A stretch of DNA of 64,000 nt from Elusimicrobiota bacterium (GCA_030696455.1 JAUYSH010000116.1:1-64000), one strand, 5' to 3'. Positions 23,340 through 33,046 are shown, counted from the stretch's first letter. The notes: generated by a model not told the origin, from the letters alone. A program made the numbers and translations.

Positions 23340-23520
23340 GCGGCCGGAGAGCTTGTCCACGGCGATCTTGGCGGCGGTTAGGTCGACGCCGTGCCGTTCC
23401 CGGTAGAGCTTGATCGCCTCGATGATCTGGTGGTTGCGGACGAGCTCGAGGACGGCCGCGCAGGCGGAGGACCGCCATGAGGAAGGCGACGGCCAGGACG
23501 ACGGAGATCAGGACGGTCAT
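23340..23520 (-). pseudogene. Frameshifted membrane/L7/L12-like gene
   Basis: From the ATG at 23520 the frame encodes one transmembrane segment (MTVLISVVLAVAFLMAVLRLRG) and then Arg/Pro-rich nonsense. In the next frame, starting about 60 nt in, the sequence reads VLELVRNHQIIEAIKLYRERHGVDLTAAKIAVDKL when joined across two short blocks, clearly related to the C-terminal part of the 21888-22271 product. One indel would restore a membrane-anchored paralogue. A TACACT element remains 6 nt before the ATG. No slippery heptamer is seen at the junction, so decay is more likely than programmed frameshifting. The 3' end runs into the coiled-coil gene. Confidence 0.6.
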
Positions 23521-23526
23521 GGCCCC

Positions 23527-23532
23527 AGTGTA
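23527..23532 (-). promoter_or_regulatory. -10-like element of the frameshifted gene
   Basis: TACACT, 6 nt before the ATG at 23520. The retained spacing supports this ATG as the original start. Confidence 0.35.
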
Positions 23533-23561
23533 GCGGGTGGACCTCCCCGAATCAAGTGAGG

Positions 23562-23567
23562 CATAAT
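23562..23567 (+). promoter_or_regulatory. -10-like element of the MscS gene
   Basis: CATAAT, 6 nt before the ATG at 23574. It favours this ATG over the in-frame GTG at 23556, which lies upstream of the element. Confidence 0.4.
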
Positions 23568-23573
23568 AGCGGC

Positions 23574-24647
23574 ATGCCCGACCTCGAGTTCCTGCAGCGC
23601 GTGTACTTCGGCAACAGCGTCGCCGCCTACGCCTTGGCGGCGGCGACCTTCGTGGCCTCGGTGGCGGTCTTCCTGCTCGCCCGGAGGCTGGTGCTGGCCC
23701 GCCTGAGGGCGCTGGCGGAGAGCACGGCGACGGATCTCGACGATTTCGCGGTCGAGCTGCTGGGCAAGATCAAGGCGCCGGAGTGCTACCTCGTCGGCTT
23801 CTACTTCGCGACGCGCCCGCTGAGCTTCGACCCCAAGGTGGACTCTTTCCTGCGCTCGGCGGTGATCCTCGTGCTCGCGTACCGGGCGCTGAGGATGCTG
23901 CAGACGTCCATCGACTACGGCGTGCGGCGCGCGATGACGGGCCCCGACGCGGACCAGGCGCGCAAGGACATGGCGAAGACCGTGGCCCTGCTGCTGCGCT
24001 TCGTGCTGTGGGTGCTGGCGCTCATCTTCGTCCTGGACAACCTCGGCATCAACGTGACCTCGATGGTCGCGGGGCTGGGCATCGGCGGCGTGGCCGTGGC
24101 GCTGGCGGCTCAGGCGGTGCTCGGGGACCTGTTCTCGGCGCTGGCGATCCATCTCGACAAGCCCTTCGTCGTCGGGGATTTTATCACGGTCGACGATTTC
24201 AAAGGAACGGTCGAGCGCATCGGCATCAAGACGACGCACCTGCGCTCGCTGTCGGGCGAACTGCTCGTGATGGGCAACTCGAAGCTGACGAGCTCGCCGA
24301 TCCGCAACTACAAGAAGATGCGCGAGAGGCGGGTCGTCTTGAACTTCGGCCTGCTGTACTCGACGCCGGAGAAGGCGCTGGCGGAGATGCCGGGCGCCGT
24401 GCGCGGCTTGATCGAGAAGGACAAGAGCCTGCGCTTCGACCGGGCGCACTTCAGCGGGCTGGGGGAGTCCTCGCTTGATTTCGAGGTCGTGTACTACATC
24501 CTCGACGCCGACTATAACAAGCACATGGACTCCCAGCAGCGGCTGCTGCTGGAGCTGGTGGCGGACGTGCGCAAGCGCGGGCTCGACTTCGCCTACCCGA
24601 CGCGCACCTTGTTCATCGACGGCGGCAAGGCTCCGGCGAAGGCTTGA
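23574..24647 (+). CDS. Mechanosensitive ion channel, MscS family
   Basis: A 357-residue membrane protein. Hydrophobic helices lie at about 14-36, 62-75, 90-105 and 130-150. The pore-lining helix and start of the beta domain follow: SMVAGLGIGGVAVALAAQAVLGDLFSALAI..DKPFVVGDFI, the MscS hallmark with Gly/Ala packing. A cytoplasmic alpha/beta domain completes it. It opens on membrane tension to release osmolytes. The gene end overlaps the start of the methyltransferase gene by 4 nt (TTGA). Confidence 0.93.
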   Translation: MPDLEFLQRVYFGNSVAAYALAAATFVASVAVFLLARRLVLARLRALAESTATDLDDFAVELLGKIKAPECYLVGFYFATRPLSFDPKVDSFLRSAVILVLAYRALRMLQTSIDYGVRRAMTGPDADQARKDMAKTVALLLRFVLWVLALIFVLDNLGINVTSMVAGLGIGGVAVALAAQAVLGDLFSALAIHLDKPFVVGDFITVDDFKGTVERIGIKTTHLRSLSGELLVMGNSKLTSSPIRNYKKMRERRVVLNFGLLYSTPEKALAEMPGAVRGLIEKDKSLRFDRAHFSGLGESSLDFEVVYYILDADYNKHMDSQQRLLLELVADVRKRGLDFAYPTRTLFIDGGKAPAKA

Positions 24648-25408
24648 GCCGGCTGCCCTCGATCTACGCCGACCCGGCGCTGTACGACCTGGTCCACGCC
24701 GAGGGCACCGACGACGAGGTCTGGTTTTTGGCGCATCTGGCCGAGATCCACGGCTGCGGCGCCAAAACGGCTTTAGAGCCCGCGTGCGGCACGGGGCGCT
24801 ACCTCGCCGGGCTGCTGCGGCGGGGCTGGACGGTGGAGGGCTACGATCTGGCGCCGGGCATGCTCGCCTTCACGCGCAAGCGCCTGGCGGGGTGGGGCAA
24901 GCGGGTCAAGCTCGCGCGCGGCGAGATGAGCTCCTACCGGCCCAAGAGGCGCTTCGGGCTGATCTTCAACGTGCTCTCGACGTTCCGCCACCTGATGACG
25001 GAGAAGGACGCGCTGGCGCATCTGACCTTGATGGCGGGCGCCCTCGAGCCGGGCGGGCTCTTCGTGCTCGGATTGGACCTCTCGATCTACGGCCAAGACG
25101 AGCCCGACGAGGAGGTGTATGAATGCCGCCAGGGCGGGCGCACGGCCAAGCACGTGCTGATGAGCATCCCCGCCGAGCCCGGCACGCGGCGGGAGCGCAT
25201 CATCAACTTCGTGACCACGCCGAAGGGGAAGAAGGAGGCGGTGCTCGAGTCGTCCTACGACCTGCGCTCCTACAGCGCGGCCGAGGCGGCGGCGCTGATC
25301 GAGAAGTCTCCGCTCCGGATCGAGGCGGTGTACGGCTACGACGGCCGGGACGCGGTCCTCGACGGGCCGGAGCGGGCGCTGTGGCTCGTGCTTAAAACGA
25401 AGGCGTGA
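24644..25408 (+). CDS. SAM-dependent methyltransferase
   Basis: A 254-residue class I methyltransferase with motif I ALEPACGTGRYL at about 43-54, the acidic VEGYDLAPGML, and LIFNVLSTFRHL as motif IV region. The TTG start at 24644 overlaps the MscS stop (TTGA), so it is read from the same transcript. The C-terminal beta-sheet region (RERIINFVTTPKGKKEAV) is typical of small-molecule methyltransferases. Substrate not deducible. Convergent with the TPR gene, 17-bp overlap. Confidence 0.85.
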   Translation: MSRLPSIYADPALYDLVHAEGTDDEVWFLAHLAEIHGCGAKTALEPACGTGRYLAGLLRRGWTVEGYDLAPGMLAFTRKRLAGWGKRVKLARGEMSSYRPKRRFGLIFNVLSTFRHLMTEKDALAHLTLMAGALEPGGLFVLGLDLSIYGQDEPDEEVYECRQGGRTAKHVLMSIPAEPGTRRERIINFVTTPKGKKEAVLESSYDLRSYSAAEAAALIEKSPLRIEAVYGYDGRDAVLDGPERALWLVLKTKA

Positions 25409-25943
25409 AGTCGAGGAGGACGGGGGCCGGCGAGCCGCCCAGGAGCCCCAGGCGCTTGGGCCCCTTCCACAGCTCGAGGCCGGCGGGCGTGGTCACGGCC
25501 CGGTCGGCGCCTTTGAGGCGGGAGAGCAGGCGCGCCTCGAGCAAGGAGAAGGGCGGCTCGACGGCGCCGTAGCTCAGGTCCGGCCCCGGACGGCGCTTGA
25601 GCACCGCGAAGCGGCTCCAGTCCCAGAACACGACGGGGCGGGCGAGGCAGGCGCGCAAGGTCCGGGCCGCGTCAAGCAGGCGGCCCTCGCGGTGGAGGAG
25701 GCTCGCGAGGTCGAGGTAGGCGGGCAGGTGCGCGGGGAAGGCCCGGATCAAAGCGGCGAAGGCGGCGAGCGCCTCGGGGAGCTCCCAGAGCGAGAGCCGG
25801 GCGTGGGCGGAGAAGTAGCGCGCGTCGGCGCGGTCCACGCCGAGGCGGAAGGCGGCCGAGAAGTCGGCGAGGGCCTCGCGCGGGCGGCCGGCGTTGAAAT
25901 GCGCGGCGCCGCGCGCGACGAGCGCCTCGCCCTTGGGCTTCAT
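25392..25943 (-). CDS. TPR-like repeat protein
   Basis: A 183-residue protein with about three degenerate tetratricopeptide-type helical repeats (GEALVARGAAHFNAGRPREALADFSAAF; ADARYFSAHARLSLWELPEALAAF; LPAYLDLASLLHREGRLLDAARTL), followed by a 60-residue unique C-terminus. Start at 25943 overlaps the metalloprotease stop (ATGA). Likely a protein-interaction partner of the secreted protease gene, but no signal peptide is present. Confidence 0.8.
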   Translation of the reverse strand: MKPKGEALVARGAAHFNAGRPREALADFSAAFRLGVDRADARYFSAHARLSLWELPEALAAFAALIRAFPAHLPAYLDLASLLHREGRLLDAARTLRACLARPVVFWDWSRFAVLKRRPGPDLSYGAVEPPFSLLEARLLSRLKGADRAVTTPAGLELWKGPKRLGLLGGSPAPVLLDFTPSF

Positions 25944-26992
25944 CGGGCGGCGGCGGCGCGGCGCTTGAGCAAGGCGAGCACGCGCCGGGAGAAGGCCTTG
26001 TAGGACGCGCGGCCCTCGGGCGTGCGCAGCAGGTCGAGGTCGCGCTCGATGGCGCCGACGAGGCCGGCGGAGAGCTTCGAGCGCTTGGCGCGGCGCGAGT
26101 GCTCCTCGAGATCCTGCTCGAGCTGCTCGTCGATGTCGTCGAAGGAGGAGTCGCCGAGGAAGACGGTGCCGGGGACGGCGTTTTGGATCAGGGCGATGAA
26201 GGGCTTGGGGCCTTGGGCGAGAGCGTCGAAGAGCTGGCGGGCGAAGGTGTTCGGCGGGGGCGCGCGGCCGAGCTCTTTGAGCATGGCGAGGTCCTGAAGG
26301 TGGGCCTCGATCTCCATCTCGAGCGCGTTCGAGGGGACGCCGAGCGCGTGCTGGGCGACGTGGGTGAGCTCGTGGACCAAGGTTCCGGCGAGGTCGACTT
26401 CGCGGCCTTTCAAGAACAGGTCTTTGTGCAGGCGCATGTCCTTGGAGACGTAGTCGTACTCGCCGTAGTTGCGGCCGAGCGCGAGGACGCGGACGGGGAG
26501 GGAACGGCCTTGCTCGGCGAGGACGCGTGAGGCCTCGTCGAGGGCGCGGCGGCCGGCGCGGGTGGCGCGCGCAAGGACGACGGCGCGGTCGAGGGCGGCG
26601 GCGGTCTTGGGGTCGGAGGTTACGAGCCACGGGGCGAGGCGGGTCTGGGGGAGGGGCGAGACGCTGACGCCGGCGAGGGGAACGGCCGCGGAGGGGGCGT
26701 CGAAGAGGGGAAGGGCGGGGGTGATGCCGTCCCAGAAAACGTTCAGGTGGGGGGAGGACGGCGTCGCCGCCGCGACGGCGGCGGCGGGCGAAGGTATGAG
26801 GGCAGGCGGTAAGGTCGACGGCGTTAACGATAACGGCGTTAACGACAACGGATTTAACGACAGGTGATTCGCTGGAAGACCGGAAGTCACGGTGGGAACG
26901 GAGATGCGGACGGGCGAAGTGGGAACGGCTATGACGCCTGCCGAGGCGGTGCTTGCGGCCAGAAGGCAGGCGGCTAGGAAATTCTTCGCCAT
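25940..26992 (-). CDS. Secreted protein with a zinc metalloprotease HExxH motif
   Basis: A 350-residue protein with a signal peptide (KNFLAACLLAASTASA), then an 80-residue Ala/Pro/Val region containing a short Leu-rich repeat (LNPLSLTPLSLTP). A folded domain from about 120 holds VHELTHVAQHALG, the HExxH zinc motif with a third ligand probably in EMEIEAHLQDL downstream. This resembles exported gluzincin-type peptidases, but I cannot name a family. Start at 26992 (not 27034) because the signal peptide begins there. Translationally coupled to the TPR gene. Confidence 0.8.
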   Translation of the reverse strand: MAKNFLAACLLAASTASAGVIAVPTSPVRISVPTVTSGLPANHLSLNPLSLTPLSLTPSTLPPALIPSPAAAVAAATPSSPHLNVFWDGITPALPLFDAPSAAVPLAGVSVSPLPQTRLAPWLVTSDPKTAAALDRAVVLARATRAGRRALDEASRVLAEQGRSLPVRVLALGRNYGEYDYVSKDMRLHKDLFLKGREVDLAGTLVHELTHVAQHALGVPSNALEMEIEAHLQDLAMLKELGRAPPPNTFARQLFDALAQGPKPFIALIQNAVPGTVFLGDSSFDDIDEQLEQDLEEHSRRAKRSKLSAGLVGAIERDLDLLRTPEGRASYKAFSRRVLALLKRRAAAAR

Positions 26993-27000
26993 AGAGCGAT

Positions 27001-27006
27001 AGTATA
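27001..27006 (-). promoter_or_regulatory. -10-like element of the metalloprotease gene
   Basis: TATACT, 8 nt before the ATG at 26992; slightly longer spacing than the common 6 nt. Confidence 0.4.
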
Positions 27007-27113
27007 GGAAAGACGCCTGGCCCGGCTGGGCCAACCGGGGGCTTGCTTGGGCGGCAAAGGTCCTAGCTTTTCTTCGCCGCCTACGCGGGCTTTTTCACTC
27101 CGTTCACAGCGTC

Positions 27114-27131
27114 ACTGTCGTCAACGACAGT
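27114..27131. repeat. 18-bp palindrome, copy 1
   Basis: ACTGTCGTCAACGACAGT: two 8-nt inverted arms around a CA centre. Its last base is the first base of the ChaN-like gene's stop codon triplet on the minus strand. Confidence 0.75.
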
Positions 27132-27988
27132 CAGGGCGTGACGCGGAACCAGTCGGCGAGCGGAAGCTCGCCCGCCTGGGGGACGTCGGACCAGGGCAGG
27201 AGCACCTGGGCGGGGCCGGCGCCGCGGCGGGCGGCGCTTTCGAGGATGCCGGCTTTGTAGAAAACGTGGCCCTGGCCCGCGATCACGAGCACGACGCGGC
27301 CCTCGGCGGCGAGTTTGGCGGCGTTCTCGCCCATGGTCTCGTTCCAGACGGCCATGGCTTCGAGCATGCGGGGGATCGCGGCGGGGGGCGCGCCGTGGCC
27401 GGAGACCGAATCGAGGACGTACTTGCGGTAGCGGGCATCGGCGCTTTCCAGGATGACGGCGGGGATGCGGCCGCGCTCGGCGGGCGTCAGGCCGGCGAGG
27501 CCTTTCTTGCCGACGGCCTTGACCACCTCGCGCGGGGCGTTGAGGCCGCGCACCGGGACGCGCGCTATTCGGGCGGCATCGAATATGGGCTTATAAAGCG
27601 CGAAGTCGAAGCCCCAATTGATCTTCCACCAGACGGCGAAATCCGCCTCCGTCGTCGCGCCGGACATGAACGCGTCGAGCACGGCCTGATCCTCGGCCTG
27701 AACCATCTCCAGGCCGACGGCCAGCGGGACGCGCGCGGCGAGCGCGGTGAGGACCTCGGCTTGGAGCGCGTGGTGACCGGCGTCATCGTGGGATTCGCCC
27801 ACGGCGACGATGCGCGCCGAGGCAAGGGCCGTCACGGCCTCCGCCCAGGAGCGCGCCGCGCCGGAGGCGTCGAAGACGGCGCCCACGGGGCGCGCGACGA
27901 CCGGGCCCGCCGGGACCCCCTTGGGAACGGTCACGGCGACGGGGGACCAGGCGGTCCCGAAGGCTAAGGCGAGGGCGGTCATATCCAT
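27131..27988 (-). CDS. ChaN-like heme-binding/Tiki-family protein
   Basis: A 285-residue protein matching the ChaN/heme-binding uptake fold: IVAVGESHDDAGHH with Glu and His ligand candidates, LAVGLEMVQAEDQAVLDAFMSG, FDFALYKPIFDAARIARVPVRGLNAPREVV, and VLVIAGQGHVFY near the end. Members are often lipoproteins that bind heme; a related group are metalloproteases (Tiki). The N-terminus has only a weak signal-like stretch and no lipobox Cys. Position right after the cytochrome genes nrfHA suggests a link to heme handling, by inference. Its own -10 element lies in the nrfA 3' gap. Confidence 0.8.
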   Translation of the reverse strand: MDMTALALAFGTAWSPVAVTVPKGVPAGPVVARPVGAVFDASGAARSWAEAVTALASARIVAVGESHDDAGHHALQAEVLTALAARVPLAVGLEMVQAEDQAVLDAFMSGATTEADFAVWWKINWGFDFALYKPIFDAARIARVPVRGLNAPREVVKAVGKKGLAGLTPAERGRIPAVILESADARYRKYVLDSVSGHGAPPAAIPRMLEAMAVWNETMGENAAKLAAEGRVVLVIAGQGHVFYKAGILESAARRGAGPAQVLLPWSDVPQAGELPLADWFRVTP

Positions 27989-27994
27989 AGCCCG

Positions 27995-28000
27995 ATTTTA
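27995..28000 (-). promoter_or_regulatory. -10-like element of the ChaN-like gene
   Basis: TAAAAT, 6 nt before the ATG at 27988; just after the nrfA stop. Confidence 0.45.
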
Positions 28001-28002
28001 CC

Positions 28003-29403
<1,401 letters not shown>

Positions 29404-29412
29404 GTCGATTCC

Positions 29413-29862
29413 TCAGTGGCCCACGCCCTGATGGCAGCGCAGGCAGTCGAGCCTTTTCGTGTTGTTGTGCGGCCCGTCGATCGCCGTGACGACGGGCTCG
29501 TGGCAGCGGCGGCAGTTGTCGAGCGCGACGGCGCGGGCGGAGTTCGTGATCGCGATCGGCTCGTGGAAGGTCTGGGTCGTGAAGTAGTACGAGTGCCAGA
29601 ACCCGTTCTTGGCCTTGACCGCGTACTTCCCGACGAGGTTCGCCGGGGTGTGGCAGTCGTTGCAGACCGCGACGGAGCGGTGCGGCGCCTTGACCCAGCC
29701 CGCGTACTGGTCGTTCATGACGTGGCAGTTGGCGCAGGCGCGCGGGTCGTCGGTCAGGTAGGAGTAGCCGCGCGCGTAGACGAAGGTGTACACGGCGAAG
29801 CCCAGGAACACGCCGCAGCCGGCGGCGAAGGCGAGGAAGAGGCGGCGGGTGGTGAAGTGCAT
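29413..29862 (-). CDS. nrfH: Cytochrome c nitrite reductase small subunit
   Basis: A 149-residue membrane-anchored tetraheme cytochrome of the NapC/NirT/NrfH family. It has one N-terminal helix (LFLAFAAGCGVFLGFAVYTFVY) and four heme sites: CANCHVM, CNDCH, CRRCH and CLRCH; the CxxCHxM at heme 1 is typical of NrfH. It takes electrons from membrane quinol and passes them to NrfA. It stands first in the nrfHA pair, 15 bp after the YaeQ gene, and may be read with the upstream cofactor operon. Confidence 0.94.
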   Translation of the reverse strand: MHFTTRRLFLAFAAGCGVFLGFAVYTFVYARGYSYLTDDPRACANCHVMNDQYAGWVKAPHRSVAVCNDCHTPANLVGKYAVKAKNGFWHSYYFTTQTFHEPIAITNSARAVALDNCRRCHEPVVTAIDGPHNNTKRLDCLRCHQGVGH

Positions 29863-29877
29863 GGGCCTGCGCCCAGA

Positions 29878-30402
29878 CTAGTAAAGTTTGAACTCAATGA
29901 CCATGATCTGTTCGTTGACCACGGCGTTGATGGAACGGCCGTCGGCGTCGCCGAAGGCCTCGATGGAGTCGCCGACGGCCTTGGCCCACTCTTTATAGGT
30001 GCTGCCCGGCCAGGCCAGGATCTCGATGCGCTCCGGGCGGTCGAACTGATCGTCGAGGTCGCGGCGCAGGTCGGCGGCCGAGCGCTCGTTCTCCTTCATG
30101 ATGACGATGCGGGCCCGCGGCATGCGGCGGGTGACCTTGGTGAGCTTGTTCATCGTGACGGTCCCGCACTCGATCCACACCGTCGCCTCCCCGGCGTCGT
30201 TGACGGCGAGCAGGTCGGGGAGGAACTCGAAGTTGTCGAGCGCGGGCGTCTTCGTGGTGGCGTCCACCATGGCCTTCTCGTTCCAGAAAAGGATGAAGGC
30301 CGCGATGCGGTGCGCCAGGTGGTCATCGGGCTCGCTCGGGCCGGAGACGAGGTACGGCCGGCGGTTTTCGCCGTTAAAGGTCAGGTCGCAGCGGATCTTC
30401 AC
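29878..30402 (-). CDS. YaeQ family protein
   Basis: A 174-residue protein of the YaeQ family, which has a PD-(D/E)XK-type fold but no established activity. Family features: LVSGPSEPDDHLAHRIAAFILFW near the start, PDLLAVNDAGEATVWIECG in the middle (the D...E..G core), and YKEWAKAV. Its ATG overlaps the stop of the sterol-desaturase-like gene by 4 nt, so it is the last gene of the tightly coupled run from moaA. No obvious link to cofactor synthesis. Confidence 0.85.
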   Translation of the reverse strand: MKIRCDLTFNGENRRPYLVSGPSEPDDHLAHRIAAFILFWNEKAMVDATTKTPALDNFEFLPDLLAVNDAGEATVWIECGTVTMNKLTKVTRRMPRARIVIMKENERSAADLRRDLDDQFDRPERIEILAWPGSTYKEWAKAVGDSIEAFGDADGRSINAVVNEQIMVIEFKLY

Positions 30403-31187
30403 GAGGTCCTCTTGAAAGGCCGGCCGAGCAGGGCGAACAGGCCGAGTTCTTCAGGTCTGCGCGATCCGCTCAGTCCCAGCGCCATCGTCTCGTGCGGTTC
30501 GCGCGGCTGGGCGCGGTAGGTGCCGAACAGGCGGTCCCACCAGGGGAAGTTGAAGGAGAAGTTGGAGTCGGTCTCCGTTCGCGTCGGGCTGTGGTGGACG
30601 CGGTGCATGTCGGGCGTCACCACGACGAGGCGCAGGAGGGCGTCGAGGGGGCCGAGGCGGATGTTGGCGTGATTGAAGAGGGAGGTCGCGTTGAGGACGA
30701 CCTCGAAGGCCAGGACCGCGAGGAAATGCGTCCCGAAGACGGCGATGGCGGCCAGCTTGATCACCGCCGACAGCAGGATCTCTCCCGGGTGAAAGCGCAC
30801 GCCCGAGCTCGCGTCGAGGTCGAGGTCGGTGTGGTGCACGGCGTGCAGGCGCCACAGCGCCGGCGACCAGTGGAACAGGCGGTGCTGGAAATAAATGAGC
30901 AGGTCGAGGATCAAGAAGGACAGGACGAACTTGAGCGGAAAGTAGATGGGCGCCTGGTTGAGCAGGCCCAGCCGGGCCGCCTCCACCTTGTACGCGGCCT
31001 CGACGAGCGTGAAAGGGATGAGCAGGCGCACGAGGACGGCGCCGAGGACCGCGAGGGTCAGGTTCGACGACCAGCGCAGGCCGGCGCCCGCCGTGGGCTT
31101 GCGGCGCGGGAGCAGGCGCTCCGCCGCGGCGCAGGCGAGCAGCACGCCGAGGAAGATCCCGAGGCGGACCCCGCTGAAATCGTTCAC
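30399..31187 (-). CDS. Sterol desaturase / fatty acid hydroxylase family membrane protein
   Basis: A 262-residue integral membrane protein with the histidine clusters of the diiron fatty acid hydroxylase superfamily: HRLFH, HAVHHTD, NHANI and HRVHHSP. Hydrophobic helices are at about 5-22, 38-60 and 78-98. These enzymes hydroxylate or desaturate lipid chains or sterols using O2. The GTG at 31187 overlaps the moaE stop by 4 nt (GTGA); an open frame further upstream is a moaE shadow. Its place inside a molybdenum-cofactor operon is unusual. Substrate unknown. Confidence 0.9.
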   Translation of the reverse strand: MNDFSGVRLGIFLGVLLACAAAERLLPRRKPTAGAGLRWSSNLTLAVLGAVLVRLLIPFTLVEAAYKVEAARLGLLNQAPIYFPLKFVLSFLILDLLIYFQHRLFHWSPALWRLHAVHHTDLDLDASSGVRFHPGEILLSAVIKLAAIAVFGTHFLAVLAFEVVLNATSLFNHANIRLGPLDALLRLVVVTPDMHRVHHSPTRTETDSNFSFNFPWWDRLFGTYRAQPREPHETMALGLSGSRRPEELGLFALLGRPFKRTS

Positions 31188-31612
31188 GGGCGCCTCCGGT
31201 GCAGCGCGCAGCCGGCGAGCCAGCGGCCGTCGCCCTTGAGGTAGTGCTCCTTCTTCCAGACCGGCACGCGGCGCTTGATCTCCTCGATGACGAAGCGGCA
31301 GGCCTCGAAGGCCTCGGCGCGGTGGCCGGAGCCGGCGGCGATGGCCACGCTGGCCTCCCCGACCTTGAGGCGTCCGGTGCGGTGCGCGACGGCGACGCGC
31401 GCGGGCCAGCGCTTCTCGGCCGCGGCCTTGATGCGGGCGAGCTCCTTCTCGGCGAGCGGGACGAAGCAGTCGTAGCTCACGGCCTTGACGCGGCGTCCGG
31501 CGTGCACGGAGCGCACGGTGCCGACGAAAGAGGCCAGCGCGCCGTGCTTGGGAGAGGACACCGCGCGGCACAGGGCCGCGGGGTCCAGGCGCGCGGCCGT
31601 CACGAAGCTCAT
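31184..31612 (-). CDS. moaE: Molybdopterin synthase catalytic subunit
   Basis: A 142-residue MoaE: GALASFVGTVRS near the start, SYDCFVPLAEKELARI, VAVAHRTGRLKVGEASVAIAAGSGHR and the C-terminal VPVWKKEHY with the catalytic Lys pair. With MoaD it inserts two sulfurs into cyclic pyranopterin monophosphate to give molybdopterin. The ATG at 31612 overlaps the moaD stop (ATGA); a start 9 nt upstream is also possible but lies inside moaD. Confidence 0.95.
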   Translation of the reverse strand: MSFVTAARLDPAALCRAVSSPKHGALASFVGTVRSVHAGRRVKAVSYDCFVPLAEKELARIKAAAEKRWPARVAVAHRTGRLKVGEASVAIAAGSGHRAEAFEACRFVIEEIKRRVPVWKKEHYLKGDGRWLAGCALHRRRP

Positions 31613-31851
31613 CCGCCGCATACGGGGGGGAGGAGGGCCAGGCGGCCCGAGGGGAGCGTGTCGCCGGCGGCGAGGACCTCTTCGCCGGTGGCGAGGGCGC
31701 AGCCCTGAAGGAGAGAGGCTTTCTCGCCGAACGCGGACTTGAGGACGGAGAGGGCCTGCCTTGCGGTGGCGTTCTGGGGAACGTCGACGGAAACGGCGGC
31801 TCCGAAGCCGGCGTCGCGCAGGCGGCCGTACAACTCGATCTTACGCTTCAT
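31609..31851 (-). CDS. moaD: Molybdopterin synthase sulfur carrier subunit
   Basis: An 80-residue ubiquitin-fold protein starting KRKIELYGRLRDAG and ending in Gly-Gly (PPVCGG), the C-terminus that is adenylated and converted to a thiocarboxylate. It overlaps the 3' end of moeA by 11 bp and the start of moaE by 4 nt. No MoeB-type adenylating enzyme is visible in this window. Confidence 0.95.
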   Translation of the reverse strand: MKRKIELYGRLRDAGFGAAVSVDVPQNATARQALSVLKSAFGEKASLLQGCALATGEEVLAAGDTLPSGRLALLPPVCGG

Positions 31852-33046
31852 AGACGTCGACCTCGGCGCCGGCGGTCATGTAAGTGCCTTCTTCGGGGAG
31901 GACGGCCCAGGAGTCGGCGGCGAGCAAGGAGTGGATCTGGAAGGACGCTTGCGCGGGGAGGATCTCGAGTTGGCCCAACTCGAGACGCCTGGCTTTATAG
32001 AAGCAACGGAGACCTTCAGGCTTATCGGTTCGATTCTTTAAACGGCAACGGATGGGGGACTCTTCGGACTGGCCCAGCAGGTCACGGAGGCACGGCTGCA
32101 CGAAAAAGCGCATGCCGACGACGCTCGATATCGGGTTGCCGGGCAAACCGAAGATGAACGGACCCGCTGGAAATTCGGCAAATAAAATAGGACGGCCGGG
32201 TTTTATCGCGACCTTGTGGAAAATGGTGCGTGCCCCCATCGATTTCAAAGTCGCGGGGATGAAATCCTTGTCGCCCAGCGACACCGCGCCCGTCGTCAGG
32301 ATCACGTCGTAGCTCATGGCGAGGAGCGCGTCCAGGCGCGCGGCGAAGGCGTCGGCGTCGTCGGAGATCACGCCGTGAAAATCGAAATGGCAGCCCAGGC
32401 GCTCGCACTCGGCGGCGAGGTACGAGGACGACGCGTCGCGGATCTTGCCGGGGGCGAGGGGCTCTCCGGCGGGAGAGAGCTCCCGGCCGGTGGCGATCAG
32501 GGCGACGCGGGGCTTGCGGCGGACGGGGATTTGCGCGAGACCGGCGGCGGCGAGGGCCATGAGATGCCGGGGAGTGAGGGACGTTCCGGCGGGGCAGATC
32601 TGGGCGCCGGAGGCGAAATCGTGGCCGGCCTTGCGGATGAAATCGCCTTCGTGCGGGATCGTCGAGATCTCAACGGCACGACCATCGTCTAGAGAACGGG
32701 TTTGTTCCACGGGAACGACGCAGTCGCAGCCCGCGGGGATGGGGGCGCCGGTCATGATCTTCCACACTCCCGACTCAGCCTGACATCGGGGAGGATCTCC
32801 CGCGAGGATCGTGCCCAGGACCGGCAACGTCGTAGGGGCGCCGGAGGCGCCGAAAGCTCTCGCGTGGGCCAAGGCGTAGCCATCCATGGACGAATTGTCG
32901 AACGGGGGGATAGGTTCACGTCCGAAAAGCTCGGTGGAACAGACGCGCCCGAGAGCCTGGGAAAGAGGGGTCGTTTCTTCGGAAAGCGGAGGGCGCGAAA
33001 GGGAGAGCTCGGAAATGAGTTTGCGGGCTTCGCCGTAAGGAAGCAT
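31841..33046 (-). CDS. moeA: Molybdopterin molybdotransferase
   Basis: A 401-residue MoeA, which inserts molybdate into adenylated molybdopterin. Signatures: PPFDNSSMDGYAL, KIMTGAPIPAGCDCVVPVEQT, IATGRELSPAG, ILTTGAVSLGDKDF and FGLPGNPISSVVGM. Start at 33046 shares a base with the stop of the moaCB fusion (TGATG); the longer frame upstream is a shadow. Codon use here and in moaCB is slightly less GC-rich than in the purine genes. Confidence 0.96.
   Translation of the reverse strand: MLPYGEARKLISELSLSRPPLSEETTPLSQALGRVCSTELFGREPIPPFDNSSMDGYALAHARAFGASGAPTTLPVLGTILAGDPPRCQAESGVWKIMTGAPIPAGCDCVVPVEQTRSLDDGRAVEISTIPHEGDFIRKAGHDFASGAQICPAGTSLTPRHLMALAAAGLAQIPVRRKPRVALIATGRELSPAGEPLAPGKIRDASSSYLAAECERLGCHFDFHGVISDDADAFAARLDALLAMSYDVILTTGAVSLGDKDFIPATLKSMGARTIFHKVAIKPGRPILFAEFPAGPFIFGLPGNPISSVVGMRFFVQPCLRDLLGQSEESPIRCRLKNRTDKPEGLRCFYKARRLELGQLEILPAQASFQIHSLLAADSWAVLPEEGTYMTAGAEVDVYEA

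Noticed and set aside
23340-23520. Programmed ribosomal frameshift in the small membrane gene
   Set aside because: No slippery heptamer or downstream structure seen, and the 3' part runs into another gene without its own stop; decay is simpler.
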